Shown: one piece after another, positions 35,778 to 44,686 of the stretch
How the letters are laid out: each line of letters starts with the position of its first letter
Numbering within the stretch: position 1 is the stretch's first letter
Source of the DNA: an uncultured Planktomarina sp.
Lineage (GTDB): Bacteria > Pseudomonadota > Alphaproteobacteria > Rhodobacterales > Rhodobacteraceae
Reading direction: 5' to 3'
Length of the DNA stretch: 64,000 nt
Assembly: GCA_943788425.1 (NCBI GenBank)
Contig: CALSQF010000004.1
Location: 124,001-188,000 of the forward strand
The notes under the pieces: generated by a model
What the model saw: only the letters and a program-made list of their open reading frames with translations
Database searches by the model: none
What the model was told of the DNA's origin: nothing
Translations under genes and position numbers: made by a program

Positions 35778-38146
35778 ATGAGTATTGCTTTTAGTGGTGG
35801 TGTTGGGTCAGCCCATGGCGATTTACAATTAGGGTCGAAAAATGCTTCAGGTGGGCAGGGCGAGGGTCTCTTTGAAGTTTTCTCTATGATGCTAGATTCT
35901 TTAAATGATGAGCAGTCCGAAGGGTTGTTTGACAATAAACAGATTAATATCAGCCTTGGTGAACTAGGCGGGAAGCTTGGCAGCGAACTGTCACCACAAG
36001 ATCTTCTCTCTCAAGTAATCGATAATGAGTTCATAAAATTTGATAATACTGTGGAAAGCTTGTTGAGGAACATGGATTAGACGGACTTATTGGCCATCTA
36101 GAAAACGGTGGGAATATATTAGCTAACCTTGATTTAAGCGCGACAGCCTCGTTTGTAGATTCTAGACTCAATTTGGTTACTAATGATATTGTACTATGAT
36201 ATTAAGCATCCCCCAAAACTATTCTGGGTTCAATTTATCATCTTTGGAAAAACTCTTAGTTGCGATTGATCTGGCCGATGGAGAGACAACTGGTGTGGAA
36301 TTGAGTGGTGATACATTTAAAGACTATAAAATCGAGCCAGCTCTTAACGAGATGATACCCGGAGCTGCCATATCATCAGAAGAGAGCTTGACAGCTTTGA
36401 CCGATCTACCGCTGGGTGCGGCTGTCCCACCTGAGCTAGATAATTCCCAGACCAAGAGTTTGATGGCGTTGACGGATCCACTGCAGGGTGCAGCTGTTCC
36501 ACTTGAGTTGGATAGTTCCCAGGACAAGAGTTTGATGGCGTTGACGGATCTACTGCAGGGTGCAGCTGTTCCACTTGAGCTAGATGTTTCCCAAGCGTCT
36601 TCGATATTTTTTGATATCAGAGACTTGAAGGCAAGTTTACAGGGCGATGATTTAAACGGCACCTTAAAAAATTCTGAAGCAATAGCTTCTGGCGAAATTC
36701 TTGTACCACAAGTGGTGCCTATTGAGATTGAGAATACGCAGGTGCGGCCAGAGACTTTTGATAAGTTTATTTCTGTAAAAGTTGATTTGTTGGATGCTCA
36801 AGGCGGTTTAGGGCCCGTTGAAGTATACGATTTTAATTTACAAAAAGACGAATTTTCCTCACAGGGTTTGATTGGTGTTACACGTGCTGTTGAGATCGAC
36901 CCTAGCGTTGATTCACGATCCAAATTGCTTGTAGTTTTGGCCATACCTGAAGAAACTACTCTAGAAAATTTGCCAGACTTTGTAAGGTTCCAAATTAGTT
37001 TAGCTAGAGAAAACTACAGTGGCGTTGTGCAAGATCACGGTATGGCCCTACAGCAGCAAGCGTTAATGCCGGATGCTTCGATCAACGAAGTAGATGACAC
37101 TGTCCAGTCCATTAGGGAGCTCGTTCGAACACTGAGCGAAATGTCGACAGCCTCCTCCCATACCACTCAAATAGTTTTGCAAACTAATGCTGTTGGAAGG
37201 GAAGCAGCGAGTTATGTATCTAATGTTGGGGCAGCTCAGCAAGATAACTTTGTGGAACTGCAATCAATCTGATATCCAGAATAAGTTTAATAATTTGACT
37301 CAAAATAAGTTAATTTTAGATCAAGAAGTCCAACATATTTCTGGGATGGTTGATAGAAAATATGACAATATGGCCGCTAGTATTTTCGCGATAGAACGTG
37401 AAGTAAAATCGTTTTTAGATTCTAAAAATGACAAAATAGTTTTTTTAAATGAGGGAGTGGATGAAAATCTAATCGAATTTAAAAATACGTCTAAGCCTTT
37501 TAATCCGAAATCTTTTCTTGAAGCCGCAGAGGCTCTGAGAATGACATCTGTTGCAAGGGTACAGTTCGAAGCGCCTACTGGTTCATCGGCCAGAGTGGGT
37601 TTGATTTCTGGAGAAGGTATCAACCTAACCACTCCCTCAAATGAAAAACTTAGCTATCAGATTGCGTCTCAAACTGGATCGTTAGCCCGTTCAAGCGGAT
37701 CAGCGCCAAACCTAACTAATAATATTTCATTGTATGATGCCCAATATGCGTCCAAAATAAGTATGCTGGTCGTTGACAAGGTTCTGAGTGGAAATGAAAA
37801 TTTTGAAATTAACCTTGAGCCGGAGAGCTTCGGAAAAATTAAGGTCAATATTTCAATGGATAAGCAGTCAATTGATATTCGAATGTTTGCTGAAACCCAG
37901 GCTGCGGCAAGTATTTTACGCGCGAACGAAGACTCTTTGTTACAAATTACAAGTCAAAATGGTATGAAACTTGCGGGGTTCTCAGTCGGAATGCAAAGCG
38001 GCGCTGACCAGCAAAAACAGAATGCAAATCAAAGCCGAAACAAGGCTGCAGGCATAGAAAAAAGCGCTTTAGAGCGTTCCACAACACTAAACACCCAGAC
38101 TGCTAGTTCTTATAGAACACCAACCGGTTTGAACCTGATTGCTTAG
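35778..38146 (+). pseudogene. fliK: Flagellar hook-length control protein FliK, three frameshifts
   Basis: FliK measures hook length and switches export specificity. The reading passes through frames starting 35778, ~36060, 36196 and ~37190. The C-terminal domain in the last frame has the FliK core NFEINLEPESFGKIKVNISM followed by RMFAETQAAASILRAN. Joins: near 36055 (one A missing), near 36195 (one base missing) and 37261-37268 (extra CAAT or one base). Between the joins the protein is continuous and plausible (e.g. EEHGLDGLIGHLENGG in the bridging frame), giving about 789 residues, a normal FliK size. The start has GGAG 8 bases upstream. Three 24-residue repeats lie inside. Confidence 0.72.
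36385..36600 (+). repeat. Three tandem 72-base repeats inside fliK
   Basis: Units at 36385-36456, 36457-36528 and 36529-36600 encode 24-residue repeats of the form SLMALTDLLQGAAVPLELD. Copies 2 and 3 are nearly identical at the DNA level; copy 1 is more divergent. The unit is a multiple of three, so copy-number change would alter the length of the FliK linker without a frameshift. Confidence 0.85.
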
Positions 38147-38155
38147 GATGAGATA

Positions 38156-38731
38156 ATGGCTGAAGAAGCTCCAAAACGAAAAATTAACTTCACAAAAATT
38201 GCCATGTTTGGATTAGGCCCAGTTTTATTACTGGGAATAGGTGTTGGTGCGGGCGCTTTTTTATTCATGCCCACTCAAACGCCAATTGAACAGGTGGAAG
38301 AGCTGATTGAGAAAAAACTTAAGCAGGCGGGACAATTGCCCAGTGCTGATGGGCTTGATGAAGAAAATCTAGAGCCTCAAAAGGTTTCAAAAGAGACGCC
38401 CGTGAATGAGACATTTGTGACCAGTTACTATACTTTTGCTGATAACTTTACGACTAACTTAAATAAATCAAAGCAATTTTTGCAAGTTAGTGTAGGAGTA
38501 TCTACACAATATGATGAAACAGTAATTGAAAATGTTGAAAAACACCAAATGGCTCTTCGGTCTGAAGTTCTGGGTGTTATAGGTACTTATTCCGTCGATG
38601 ATATTGATGGTAAAATTGGTAGGGATAATCTTGCCAATAGCATTAAGGACGCAATCAATGTAAAGTTGCTGGATCTTGAGGGCTTTGGCGGTGTCGAAGG
38701 AGTTCACTTCACGTCCTTTGTGCTCCAATAA
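38156..38731 (+). CDS. fliL: Flagellar basal-body-associated protein FliL
   Basis: Single-pass inner-membrane protein beside the stator. Residues 1-14 are cytoplasmic and basic, about 15-38 form the helix (MFGLGPVLLLGIGVGAGAFLF). The periplasmic domain has the FliL pattern FADNFTTNLNKSKQFLQVSVGV and ends GVEGVHFTSFVLQ. 191 residues, intact. In R. sphaeroides FliL is needed for rotation. Between fliK and fliM in the same unit. Confidence 0.9.
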   Translation: MAEEAPKRKINFTKIAMFGLGPVLLLGIGVGAGAFLFMPTQTPIEQVEELIEKKLKQAGQLPSADGLDEENLEPQKVSKETPVNETFVTSYYTFADNFTTNLNKSKQFLQVSVGVSTQYDETVIENVEKHQMALRSEVLGVIGTYSVDDIDGKIGRDNLANSIKDAINVKLLDLEGFGGVEGVHFTSFVLQ

Positions 38732-38745
38732 GAGGCCAAATTTAA

Positions 38746-39744
38746 ATGGTTGGTTCTAGAAAACTTTCAAATGATGAAGTTGAGGCTCTCCTTGGCGGGC
38801 TTGATGCCGCTGCCAAACAGGAAGATACGAGTGCGGTTTTTGATACAACTGCGGTTAGAGAATTTGATTTTGGTTCAGAAGATCTTTCGCTTCTTGGTGA
38901 CTATTACGCACTTAGAATGGTCAACGAAAAAATCTGCAGATTTACACGGTCAGTATTTTTGCCAATGTTGCGAATTATGCCTCGGATCTCGTCGTTTCCT
39001 CCGGAAGTGAAATCGTTTGATGAGTATGTTGAAAGCTGTGACAACTTTGTAAGTGTGACAACTAATAGACTAGACGAGTTGAGAGGTAATTCTCTTTTGG
39101 TAGTGCAGTCTTCATTTATCTCAATTTTGACTAATTCATATTATGGTGGTTCAAAAATTAAAGCTTTGCACCAAAATAAAGGAGAATTTACGGCGACTGA
39201 ACAGCGTATTATCCAAATAATTACTGATGGAATGAACCGGGCCATGGAGAACGCATGGAAGGACCTGTTTGTCACGAGTTTTGAGCCATTGTCTCGAGAA
39301 GAAAATATCCAATTTGTCTCGTTTGTTGATGGTGTAGATACTGTTATTGTGTGTTCATTTATGGTACAAATGCCAGACGCAGAACCGGCGAGCTTTGACG
39401 TTTTATATCCTCTACAAACTTTAAAACCAATATCTTCGCAATTAAGATCACGAGTTCAAAATGAATTTGCACAAGACGATCGCACTTGGAAAGAAAAATT
39501 AGAGCAGGCAGTTTTATCCATAAACCTGCCTTTGTCAGCTGAATTGACTAATAGTAAAGCGAATTTAGGACGTCTCCTGAAAAGTACTGTGGGTGATGAG
39601 TTTCCTATTTCCATGCCCGAAAACATTACGATCAAGGTATCTGGCGAGCCCGTCTACAAAGCAGAAATTGGGAAACTGGGCGCCAATGCTGCTGTTTCAA
39701 TGACTAAAAGAATTTCACTGAAAAAGGACAAGGAAAATGGCTGA
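38746..39744 (+). CDS. fliM: Flagellar motor switch protein FliM
   Basis: C-ring protein binding phospho-CheY and FliG. 332 residues. The N-terminal peptide LSNDEVEALLGGL corresponds to the CheY-binding/FliM leader. The middle CheC-like domain and the C-terminal SpoA domain (about 255-325) are present (MPENITIKVSGEPVYKAEIG). Intact; its end overlaps the fliN start by eight bases. Confidence 0.93.
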   Translation: MVGSRKLSNDEVEALLGGLDAAAKQEDTSAVFDTTAVREFDFGSEDLSLLGDYYALRMVNEKICRFTRSVFLPMLRIMPRISSFPPEVKSFDEYVESCDNFVSVTTNRLDELRGNSLLVVQSSFISILTNSYYGGSKIKALHQNKGEFTATEQRIIQIITDGMNRAMENAWKDLFVTSFEPLSREENIQFVSFVDGVDTVIVCSFMVQMPDAEPASFDVLYPLQTLKPISSQLRSRVQNEFAQDDRTWKEKLEQAVLSINLPLSAELTNSKANLGRLLKSTVGDEFPISMPENITIKVSGEPVYKAEIGKLGANAAVSMTKRISLKKDKENG

Positions 39745-40042
39745 AGATATAAAGGCTGATGACGCTAATAAAAAACACGTTGGTATCGAAAACTTAAAGG
39801 TATTAGAAAATATTGATGTAGAATTGACTGTAGAGGTCGGACGTACTGAAATTACGATCCGTGACTTGCTGAGATTAAATGAAGGTTCTGTTGTTGAATT
39901 GGACAGATTAGCCGGAGATCCTCTCGATATATTGGTAAATAATACCAAAATTGCGAAGGGTGAAGTCGTTATGATTGGAGAACGGTTTGGTATCCGTTTT
40001 GGTGAAATTGTGGATCCGGAAAAAAGAATGGAAAGTATTTAA
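39737..40042 (+). CDS. fliN: Flagellar motor switch protein FliN
   Basis: A 101-residue C-ring protein consisting of a short N-terminus and one SpoA domain: VELTVEVGRTEITIRDLLRL, then GSVVELDRLAGDPLDILVNN and GEVVMIGERFGIRF. All conserved FliN blocks are present. Last gene of the fliKLMN unit; a 115-base AT-rich gap with a new promoter follows. Confidence 0.95.
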   Translation: MAEDIKADDANKKHVGIENLKVLENIDVELTVEVGRTEITIRDLLRLNEGSVVELDRLAGDPLDILVNNTKIAKGEVVMIGERFGIRFGEIVDPEKRMESI

Positions 40043-40118
40043 CACTCTTCTAGATTCAAAGAAATGACAATCAAAGTTTTATATTTTAAGTATATGATAT
40101 AATTATATATTATCAGAA

Positions 40119-40134
40119 TGGTATCTATTTTGCT
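40119..40134 (+). promoter_or_regulatory. Sigma-54 promoter of fliOPQR-flhB
   Basis: TGGTATCTATTTTGCT with GG and GC ten bases apart, 23 bases before the fliO ATG, in the only sizeable gap between fliN and fliO. Confidence 0.65.
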
Positions 40135-40157
40135 ACGCTTGGGTAGGGAGTAGGTAA

Positions 40158-40466
40158 ATGCCAGATTTTGACTTAAGTAAAATTGCTGTGGTACTGATAT
40201 TTTTGTCCATACTTGTAGCTACACAAGTTGTGGTGAAGCGCTCAAAATTCTTCCGAGTAAAATTGGATAAGTCTAACAACAGCGCAATTAAAATAGTTAA
40301 CACTGTAGCGGTATCAAAATTTTCTTCAGCTACAGTTATAGAGTGCGCAGGTTCATTGTTCCTTGTGGTTTCGAATAGAAATGGATCCCCGGCGATAGCC
40401 GAATTACCCAAGATACAACAAAATACGCTTACTTCTGAGCTTCAACCGGAGCTCATGGGTAAATGA
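40158..40466 (+). CDS. fliO: Flagellar biosynthesis protein FliO
   Basis: A 102-residue protein with an N-terminal membrane helix (IAVVLIFLSILVATQVVV) and a small cytoplasmic domain with the FliO pattern (KIVNTVAVSKFSSATVIEC, then FLVVSNRNGSPAIAELP). It helps assemble the FliP ring of the export gate. Placement before fliP and the four-base overlap support the name. Confidence 0.82.
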   Translation: MPDFDLSKIAVVLIFLSILVATQVVVKRSKFFRVKLDKSNNSAIKIVNTVAVSKFSSATVIECAGSLFLVVSNRNGSPAIAELPKIQQNTLTSELQPELMGK

Positions 40467-41227
40467 AACTTTTTTCCCTCAAGATCATTCTCCATCTCGT
40501 TTTTAGCTTAATGGCATCATCTGCATTTGGGCAGGATGGTAGCGTGTTAGGTATGCCAGCTTTGACTTCGAGTATTGGCGAAAATGGTGAATCGACTTAT
40601 TCTCTTTCTCTGCAAATTCTTGTTTTAATGACTGTACTGACTGTTGTTCCGTCAATTGTTTTGGGAATGACTGCGTTTACCAGGGTAATAATAGTGTTAT
40701 CTATTTTACGGCAGGCGTTGGGTACTCAACAAACGCCACCGAACCAAGTTCTAATTGCGATTGCACTTTTCATTACTTTTTACGTCATGAGCCCAATTTT
40801 TGAGGTAATTTATGAGACTGCGTTGAACCCCTACCTAGAGGGTACAAAATCTGCCCAGTTAGCTTTGGCTTCGGCCACTGACCTATTAAAAGAATTCATG
40901 GTTGCTAATACTCGCTCAGATACTATGAATATGTTTGCCGAGATGGCGGGTGAGGGGCCTTTTGAAAACACTCAAGCCATTCCGCTTTCTATTGTTTTAC
41001 CGTCATTCATTACATCTGAGTTGAAAACGGCTTTTGAGATTGGGTTTTTAATTTTCTTACCATTTCTGGTAATCGATATCGTTATTGCATCCATTCTTAT
41101 GTCCCTAGGTATGATGATGTTGTCGCCTATGTTGATTTCTTTGCCATTCAAGTTGTTGCTGTTTGTATTGGTTGACGGGTGGGCCATGACGATTGGATCA
41201 CTTTCATCAACATTTGTTGTGGGCTAG
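40463..41227 (+). CDS. fliP: Flagellar export gate protein FliP
   Basis: Core subunit of the export gate. 254 residues, a signal peptide (to about 22), then four helices. The signatures TAFTRVIIVLSILRQALGTQQ and PPNQVLIAIALFITFYVM are diagnostic, as is LPFKLLLFVLVDGW near the end. Intact. Confidence 0.96.
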   Translation: MKLFSLKIILHLVFSLMASSAFGQDGSVLGMPALTSSIGENGESTYSLSLQILVLMTVLTVVPSIVLGMTAFTRVIIVLSILRQALGTQQTPPNQVLIAIALFITFYVMSPIFEVIYETALNPYLEGTKSAQLALASATDLLKEFMVANTRSDTMNMFAEMAGEGPFENTQAIPLSIVLPSFITSELKTAFEIGFLIFLPFLVIDIVIASILMSLGMMMLSPMLISLPFKLLLFVLVDGWAMTIGSLSSTFVVG

Positions 41228-41231
41228 CGAT

Positions 41232-41501
41232 ATGGTTTTTGATCAAAATGTTCAGTATCTTAGTATGGCTTTTTGGCAAATTGTTGTGGTTGCTGGTCCT
41301 ATCTTGCTCGTGGCGCTATCGGTTGGTCTATTCATAGGCTTAATTCAAGCAGCTACGTCCATTAATGAAATGACTCTCAGCTTTGTGCCTAAACTTTTCA
41401 TCGTGTTAATGGCTATGTCTTTAATGGCTACTTTCACAATTACTCAAATGACCGATTATTTTAGTTATATTTTTGACGAAATATCCAGGAAAGGTCTCTA
41501 G
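41232..41501 (+). CDS. fliQ: Flagellar export gate protein FliQ
   Basis: An 89-residue protein with two helices, VVAGPILLVALSVGLFIGLIQAATSINEMTL-type FliQ pattern in the first half and VLMAMSLMATFTI in the second. The ATG at 41232 follows the fliP stop by four bases. Confidence 0.93.
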   Translation: MVFDQNVQYLSMAFWQIVVVAGPILLVALSVGLFIGLIQAATSINEMTLSFVPKLFIVLMAMSLMATFTITQMTDYFSYIFDEISRKGL

Positions 41502-41502
41502 T

Positions 41503-42321
41503 TTGTTACCAATAGTTAATGAATTAGGGGCTCTTCCTGGACTGGAGTTACAAGAGCTTTTTACCTTTTTGGTTTTAATACTGATAGCGTCGTTACGAGT
41601 TGGTGCGTTCTTGGTTTCAGCGCCGTTTTTTGGGGGTAGGATGGTGCCACTGCAAATCAGAATTGTGTTTTCATTTTGTTTGGGCTTTTGGATACTAGGG
41701 ACTCTTCAATTTCCGCAGCAGAGTGTTTTAGTGGGTCCCAAATTAATTTTGATTGTAATGCAGGAGATATTCATTGGCCTTACAGTCGGCTTAGTTCTCA
41801 ATATCTGCTTTGCTGCTGTGAGCTTGGCTGGTGAAAAAATTGCTGCAACTTCTGGTTTGGCTTTTGCGTCTCAAGTTGATCCAACTGGCGGTGGTCAGTC
41901 TCCAGTAATAAGCCAAATTTTTATGTTATTTCTCATAGTAGTGTTTTTCTCAGTTAATGGGCATTTGATAGTTTTAGGATTAATATATAAAAGCTTCACG
42001 CTTTATCCATTGGGCCAATTAGTAAATTATGGTGACTTGATCGCTGCTGGTCTGTCGGCAAGCGATATATTGTTTCGGTCGGCTGCAATCATTGTCTTGC
42101 CCATTGTCATCGTCTTGCTGTTTGTGAACATAGCAATTGGTTTTATTACAAAATCTGCACCGCAGCTTAACCTATTTTCCTTTGGGTTTCCAATGACCCT
42201 CATTGGCGCTTTTTTGATATTATTCTATTCAGTTGATGCGATTTCTTTCGCGTTTAAGGATTTAATTCAGTTAATCATTGATCTTTTGATGTCATTTCTT
42301 CTCGAGAAAACTGATGGCTGA
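41503..42321 (+). CDS. fliR: Flagellar export gate protein FliR
   Basis: Completes the FliP5Q4R1 gate. About 272 residues with six hydrophobic segments; RVGAFLVSAPFFGGRMVPLQIR and GLAFASQVDPTGGGQSPVI are typical FliR blocks. I take the TTG at 41503, one base after the fliQ stop, because AGGAAAGG lies about 9 bases upstream. It overlaps flhB by eight bases. Confidence 0.92.
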   Translation: MLPIVNELGALPGLELQELFTFLVLILIASLRVGAFLVSAPFFGGRMVPLQIRIVFSFCLGFWILGTLQFPQQSVLVGPKLILIVMQEIFIGLTVGLVLNICFAAVSLAGEKIAATSGLAFASQVDPTGGGQSPVISQIFMLFLIVVFFSVNGHLIVLGLIYKSFTLYPLGQLVNYGDLIAAGLSASDILFRSAAIIVLPIVIVLLFVNIAIGFITKSAPQLNLFSFGFPMTLIGAFLILFYSVDAISFAFKDLIQLIIDLLMSFLLEKTDG

Positions 42322-43459
42322 ACAAAATAATAGCCAAGAAAAGACGTTAGATCCAACTCAAAAGCGTTTGGAAAAAGCTAGGGAGGATGGTGACATCCTC
42401 TCATCGAAAGAAATGTTTGTCTTTGGTTCAAGTTTTATGGGTTTAATTATTTTATTTTGTTTGGGAATGGTGGCTAGGAACGTTCTTTCGAATTGGGCGT
42501 CTTTATTTCGCTGGAACCATTCCGAACACTTGAGTGTTCTGCGCATATTTAACTCTGAAGCTGCATTTGGTCTAGCATTAGGTGGTGCAGCTATTTTTGC
42601 CTTTCCCATCTTTACTGCCGTAATACTCACTCAATTTTTTGTTGCTGGATCCATCAATTTTTCTAGTAAGGCAATGTCGTTTAAGCCGAGTCGAATTAAT
42701 CCCCTTAGTGGATTGAAACGGATTTTTTCAGTCAAAGGCCTAGTCGAGCTCACTAAGTCAATAATGAAGATTATATTTCTGATATCAGTGACGGGGGCTA
42801 TAATTTGGGTGTCTTTGCCAAAATTATTATACTTGAGTAGTTCATCCTTAAGCGATGGTCTTACTGTATTTCATCAAACTTTGATGTCTTTAGTTGGTGG
42901 TTTGGTCGTAGTGTTGGCTTTTATTGCCTTGGGCGATTTCCTCTGGAGTCGTCATGAGTGGATGCAGAAGTTGCGTATGAACCGTCAAGATATGAAGGAT
43001 GAATCAAAAGATAGTGAAGGGTCACCGGAAGTTAAATCTCGAATAAGGCGACTTCAGATGGAGGCTAGCCAAAAAGCGTCTGAGAGAGCTCAGGCAATTG
43101 AAAATGTAAGTGATGCTACGGTAATTATTACGAACCCTACTCATTTCGCAGTTGCATTAAAATATCAGCCAGAAAACCGGGACACTCCCTATATAATTGC
43201 GATGGGTAAAGGGCCGATGGCGCTACGCATTATAGATGAAGCTGACAAAGCGAATATCAGCCGTGTGCGTAGCCCATTATTGGCTAGAGCTCTCTTTTTT
43301 ACTGGTGATATTGGGGTAGATGTAGCGGAAGATCTGTTCTCAGCTGTTGCCTCCGTTTTAGCTTATGTGCTTCAGTTGGAGCGTGGTACAAACCCATCCT
43401 TCGAAGATCCAAATATACCTGCCGATCTTCTGTTTGATGAATTTGGTTCGAAAATTTGA
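42314..43459 (+). CDS. flhB: Flagellar export switch protein FlhB
   Basis: Substrate-specificity switch of the export apparatus. 381 residues: N-terminal KTLDPTQKRLEKAREDGDI, four membrane helices, and a cytoplasmic domain with the autocleavage motif NPTH (near 272) in VIITNPTHFAVALKY. It partners FliK for the rod/hook-to-filament switch. Intact. Confidence 0.96.
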   Translation: MAEQNNSQEKTLDPTQKRLEKAREDGDILSSKEMFVFGSSFMGLIILFCLGMVARNVLSNWASLFRWNHSEHLSVLRIFNSEAAFGLALGGAAIFAFPIFTAVILTQFFVAGSINFSSKAMSFKPSRINPLSGLKRIFSVKGLVELTKSIMKIIFLISVTGAIIWVSLPKLLYLSSSSLSDGLTVFHQTLMSLVGGLVVVLAFIALGDFLWSRHEWMQKLRMNRQDMKDESKDSEGSPEVKSRIRRLQMEASQKASERAQAIENVSDATVIITNPTHFAVALKYQPENRDTPYIIAMGKGPMALRIIDEADKANISRVRSPLLARALFFTGDIGVDVAEDLFSAVASVLAYVLQLERGTNPSFEDPNIPADLLFDEFGSKI

Positions 43460-43475
43460 AGTCGAGGAAAAAATT

Positions 43476-43697
43476 ATGGCGCAGCGTAAAAGATCTACCG
43501 GTGAATTAATATCCTCAATCACTTTTTTTGGAGCATCTATTTGGTTGGTTTTTGAGGCGAAGCTGTTCTTAGAGGGAGGCGAGACCCTCAAAGGCATAAT
43601 TGTATACGTTGGAGCCTTTTTATCGTTTTTGGCAGCTTTTAGATTTAAGATACAAAGATTAATACTTCGACTGCGAGATGCGATATGGCCAAAATAA
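43476..43697 (+). CDS. 73-residue membrane protein after flhB
   Basis: Starts MAQRKRSTGELISS, with a hydrophobic segment pair (ITFFGASIWLVFEAKLFL and GIIVYVGAFLSFLAAFRF) and a basic tail. GAGGAAA lies about 9 bases before the ATG. No known family. It overlaps the next small gene by 13 bases and is probably the tail of the fliO-flhB transcript. Confidence 0.6.
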   Translation: MAQRKRSTGELISSITFFGASIWLVFEAKLFLEGGETLKGIIVYVGAFLSFLAAFRFKIQRLILRLRDAIWPK

Positions 43698-43873
43698 CAT
43701 GTTCCAACTGCTTTTACTTTTTTGTAACCCACGACAAAAAACGGCCGTGGGGTTGTAAAAAGTTCAATTTTAAGTCGAAATCCCTACCCAGCCAGTCAGT
43801 TCTCATAACTACTGGCACAGATTGTGCTTACCATAGTCTGAAATCCAGTGCAGCACTGACCAAAAGGTTTTGA
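43685..43873 (+). CDS. Four-cysteine small protein
   Basis: A 62-residue protein with Cys in a CxxC (CSNC), a PWGCKKF segment and a late TDC. The pattern CxxC...P-x-GC-x-x-F-x-F-KSK-x-LPS...C is that of a small conserved protein often found beside flagellar genes and sometimes misnamed uracil-DNA glycosylase. It probably binds zinc or a cluster. Role unknown. The promoter for the next unit lies inside its 3' end. Confidence 0.65.
   Translation: MAKITCSNCFYFFVTHDKKRPWGCKKFNFKSKSLPSQSVLITTGTDCAYHSLKSSAALTKRF
43813..43828 (+). promoter_or_regulatory. Sigma-54 promoter of the MotF-position unit
   Basis: TGGCACAGATTGTGCT, GG and GC ten bases apart, within the 3' end of the four-cysteine gene and 48 bases before the ATG at 43877. 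Confidence 0.75.
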
Positions 43874-43876
43874 GAG

Positions 43877-44686
43877 ATGGCAGCTAAAACAACAGAAAAA
43901 GATAATATTCAGGATAGTATTCAAGTTGCATTGGACGCTGCGGATACTGCGGCTGGAGTAACTGAAGAGTTTCATAACCTCAGAGAGCAATTTGAAGTTG
44001 TAAATATCCAAGCCAAAAGAATCTACAATTCAGTAATGATTGTTTTTATAAGTTCAATTGTAGCTGGGCTTGTGTCTCTGGGCGCGGCCTCATTGATGTA
44101 CTATAAGGCCCTCGGAACATTGAAAACTAATTCCAATGTTTCTATAGAAGCGCTAGCTATTTTTACTGAAAATGTCGCCAAATTGGACAAATCCATCCAG
44201 CTAATTGAATCCAATACTGAAAATCAAGAACTGATTAAGTCGACTCTTGTTGACCTAGAGGCAGCCGCGAAGCAATCCATAGATGACATTACAGGTGCTG
44301 AAGTGAAATATTCCAAGGCGGTGAAGCTCACCATTCAGGAAGTTCAGGGACTGATACAGCAATTTGCGACGACCACATTGGAGAGTATTGAATCACGAAC
44401 CCAGCAAACCCAAGGCCAGCTAGCGCAACAGATGTCAAACATGGAGAAATTTTTTGTTCAGGCAGATACTTCAAAAGAGGGCGATGATAAGAGGGGTGAT
44501 AGTATTGTAACTTACAAACAGTTTCAGGCTCTTGAAAACAAAGTTGATCAATTGATCATGTTACAAAAAGACCTCGTAGCCAAAATTTTTGAGATGAACC
44601 AAGCCGCGAAAGTTGCAGCTAAGAAAAAAGCAGTTGCTAAAAAAGTGACGCGGAAGCCTGCTCCTAATCCACTTAAATTCCCATGA
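43877..44686 (+). CDS. Single-pass coiled-coil membrane protein, MotF-like position
   Basis: A 269-residue protein: N-terminal ~48 polar residues, one membrane helix (about 52-76, SVMIVFISSIVAGLVSLGAA), then about 150 residues of helical coiled coil, and a Lys/Ala-rich tail (KKKAVAKKVTRKPAP). In R. sphaeroides motF (RSP_0067) encodes a bitopic protein needed for rotation and is the first of a unit close to rpoN2 and fliC. Topology, promoter and location agree, but I cannot compare sequences, so the MotF identity is an inference. It overlaps the next gene by four bases. Confidence 0.6.
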   Translation: MAAKTTEKDNIQDSIQVALDAADTAAGVTEEFHNLREQFEVVNIQAKRIYNSVMIVFISSIVAGLVSLGAASLMYYKALGTLKTNSNVSIEALAIFTENVAKLDKSIQLIESNTENQELIKSTLVDLEAAAKQSIDDITGAEVKYSKAVKLTIQEVQGLIQQFATTTLESIESRTQQTQGQLAQQMSNMEKFFVQADTSKEGDDKRGDSIVTYKQFQALENKVDQLIMLQKDLVAKIFEMNQAAKVAAKKKAVAKKVTRKPAPNPLKFP

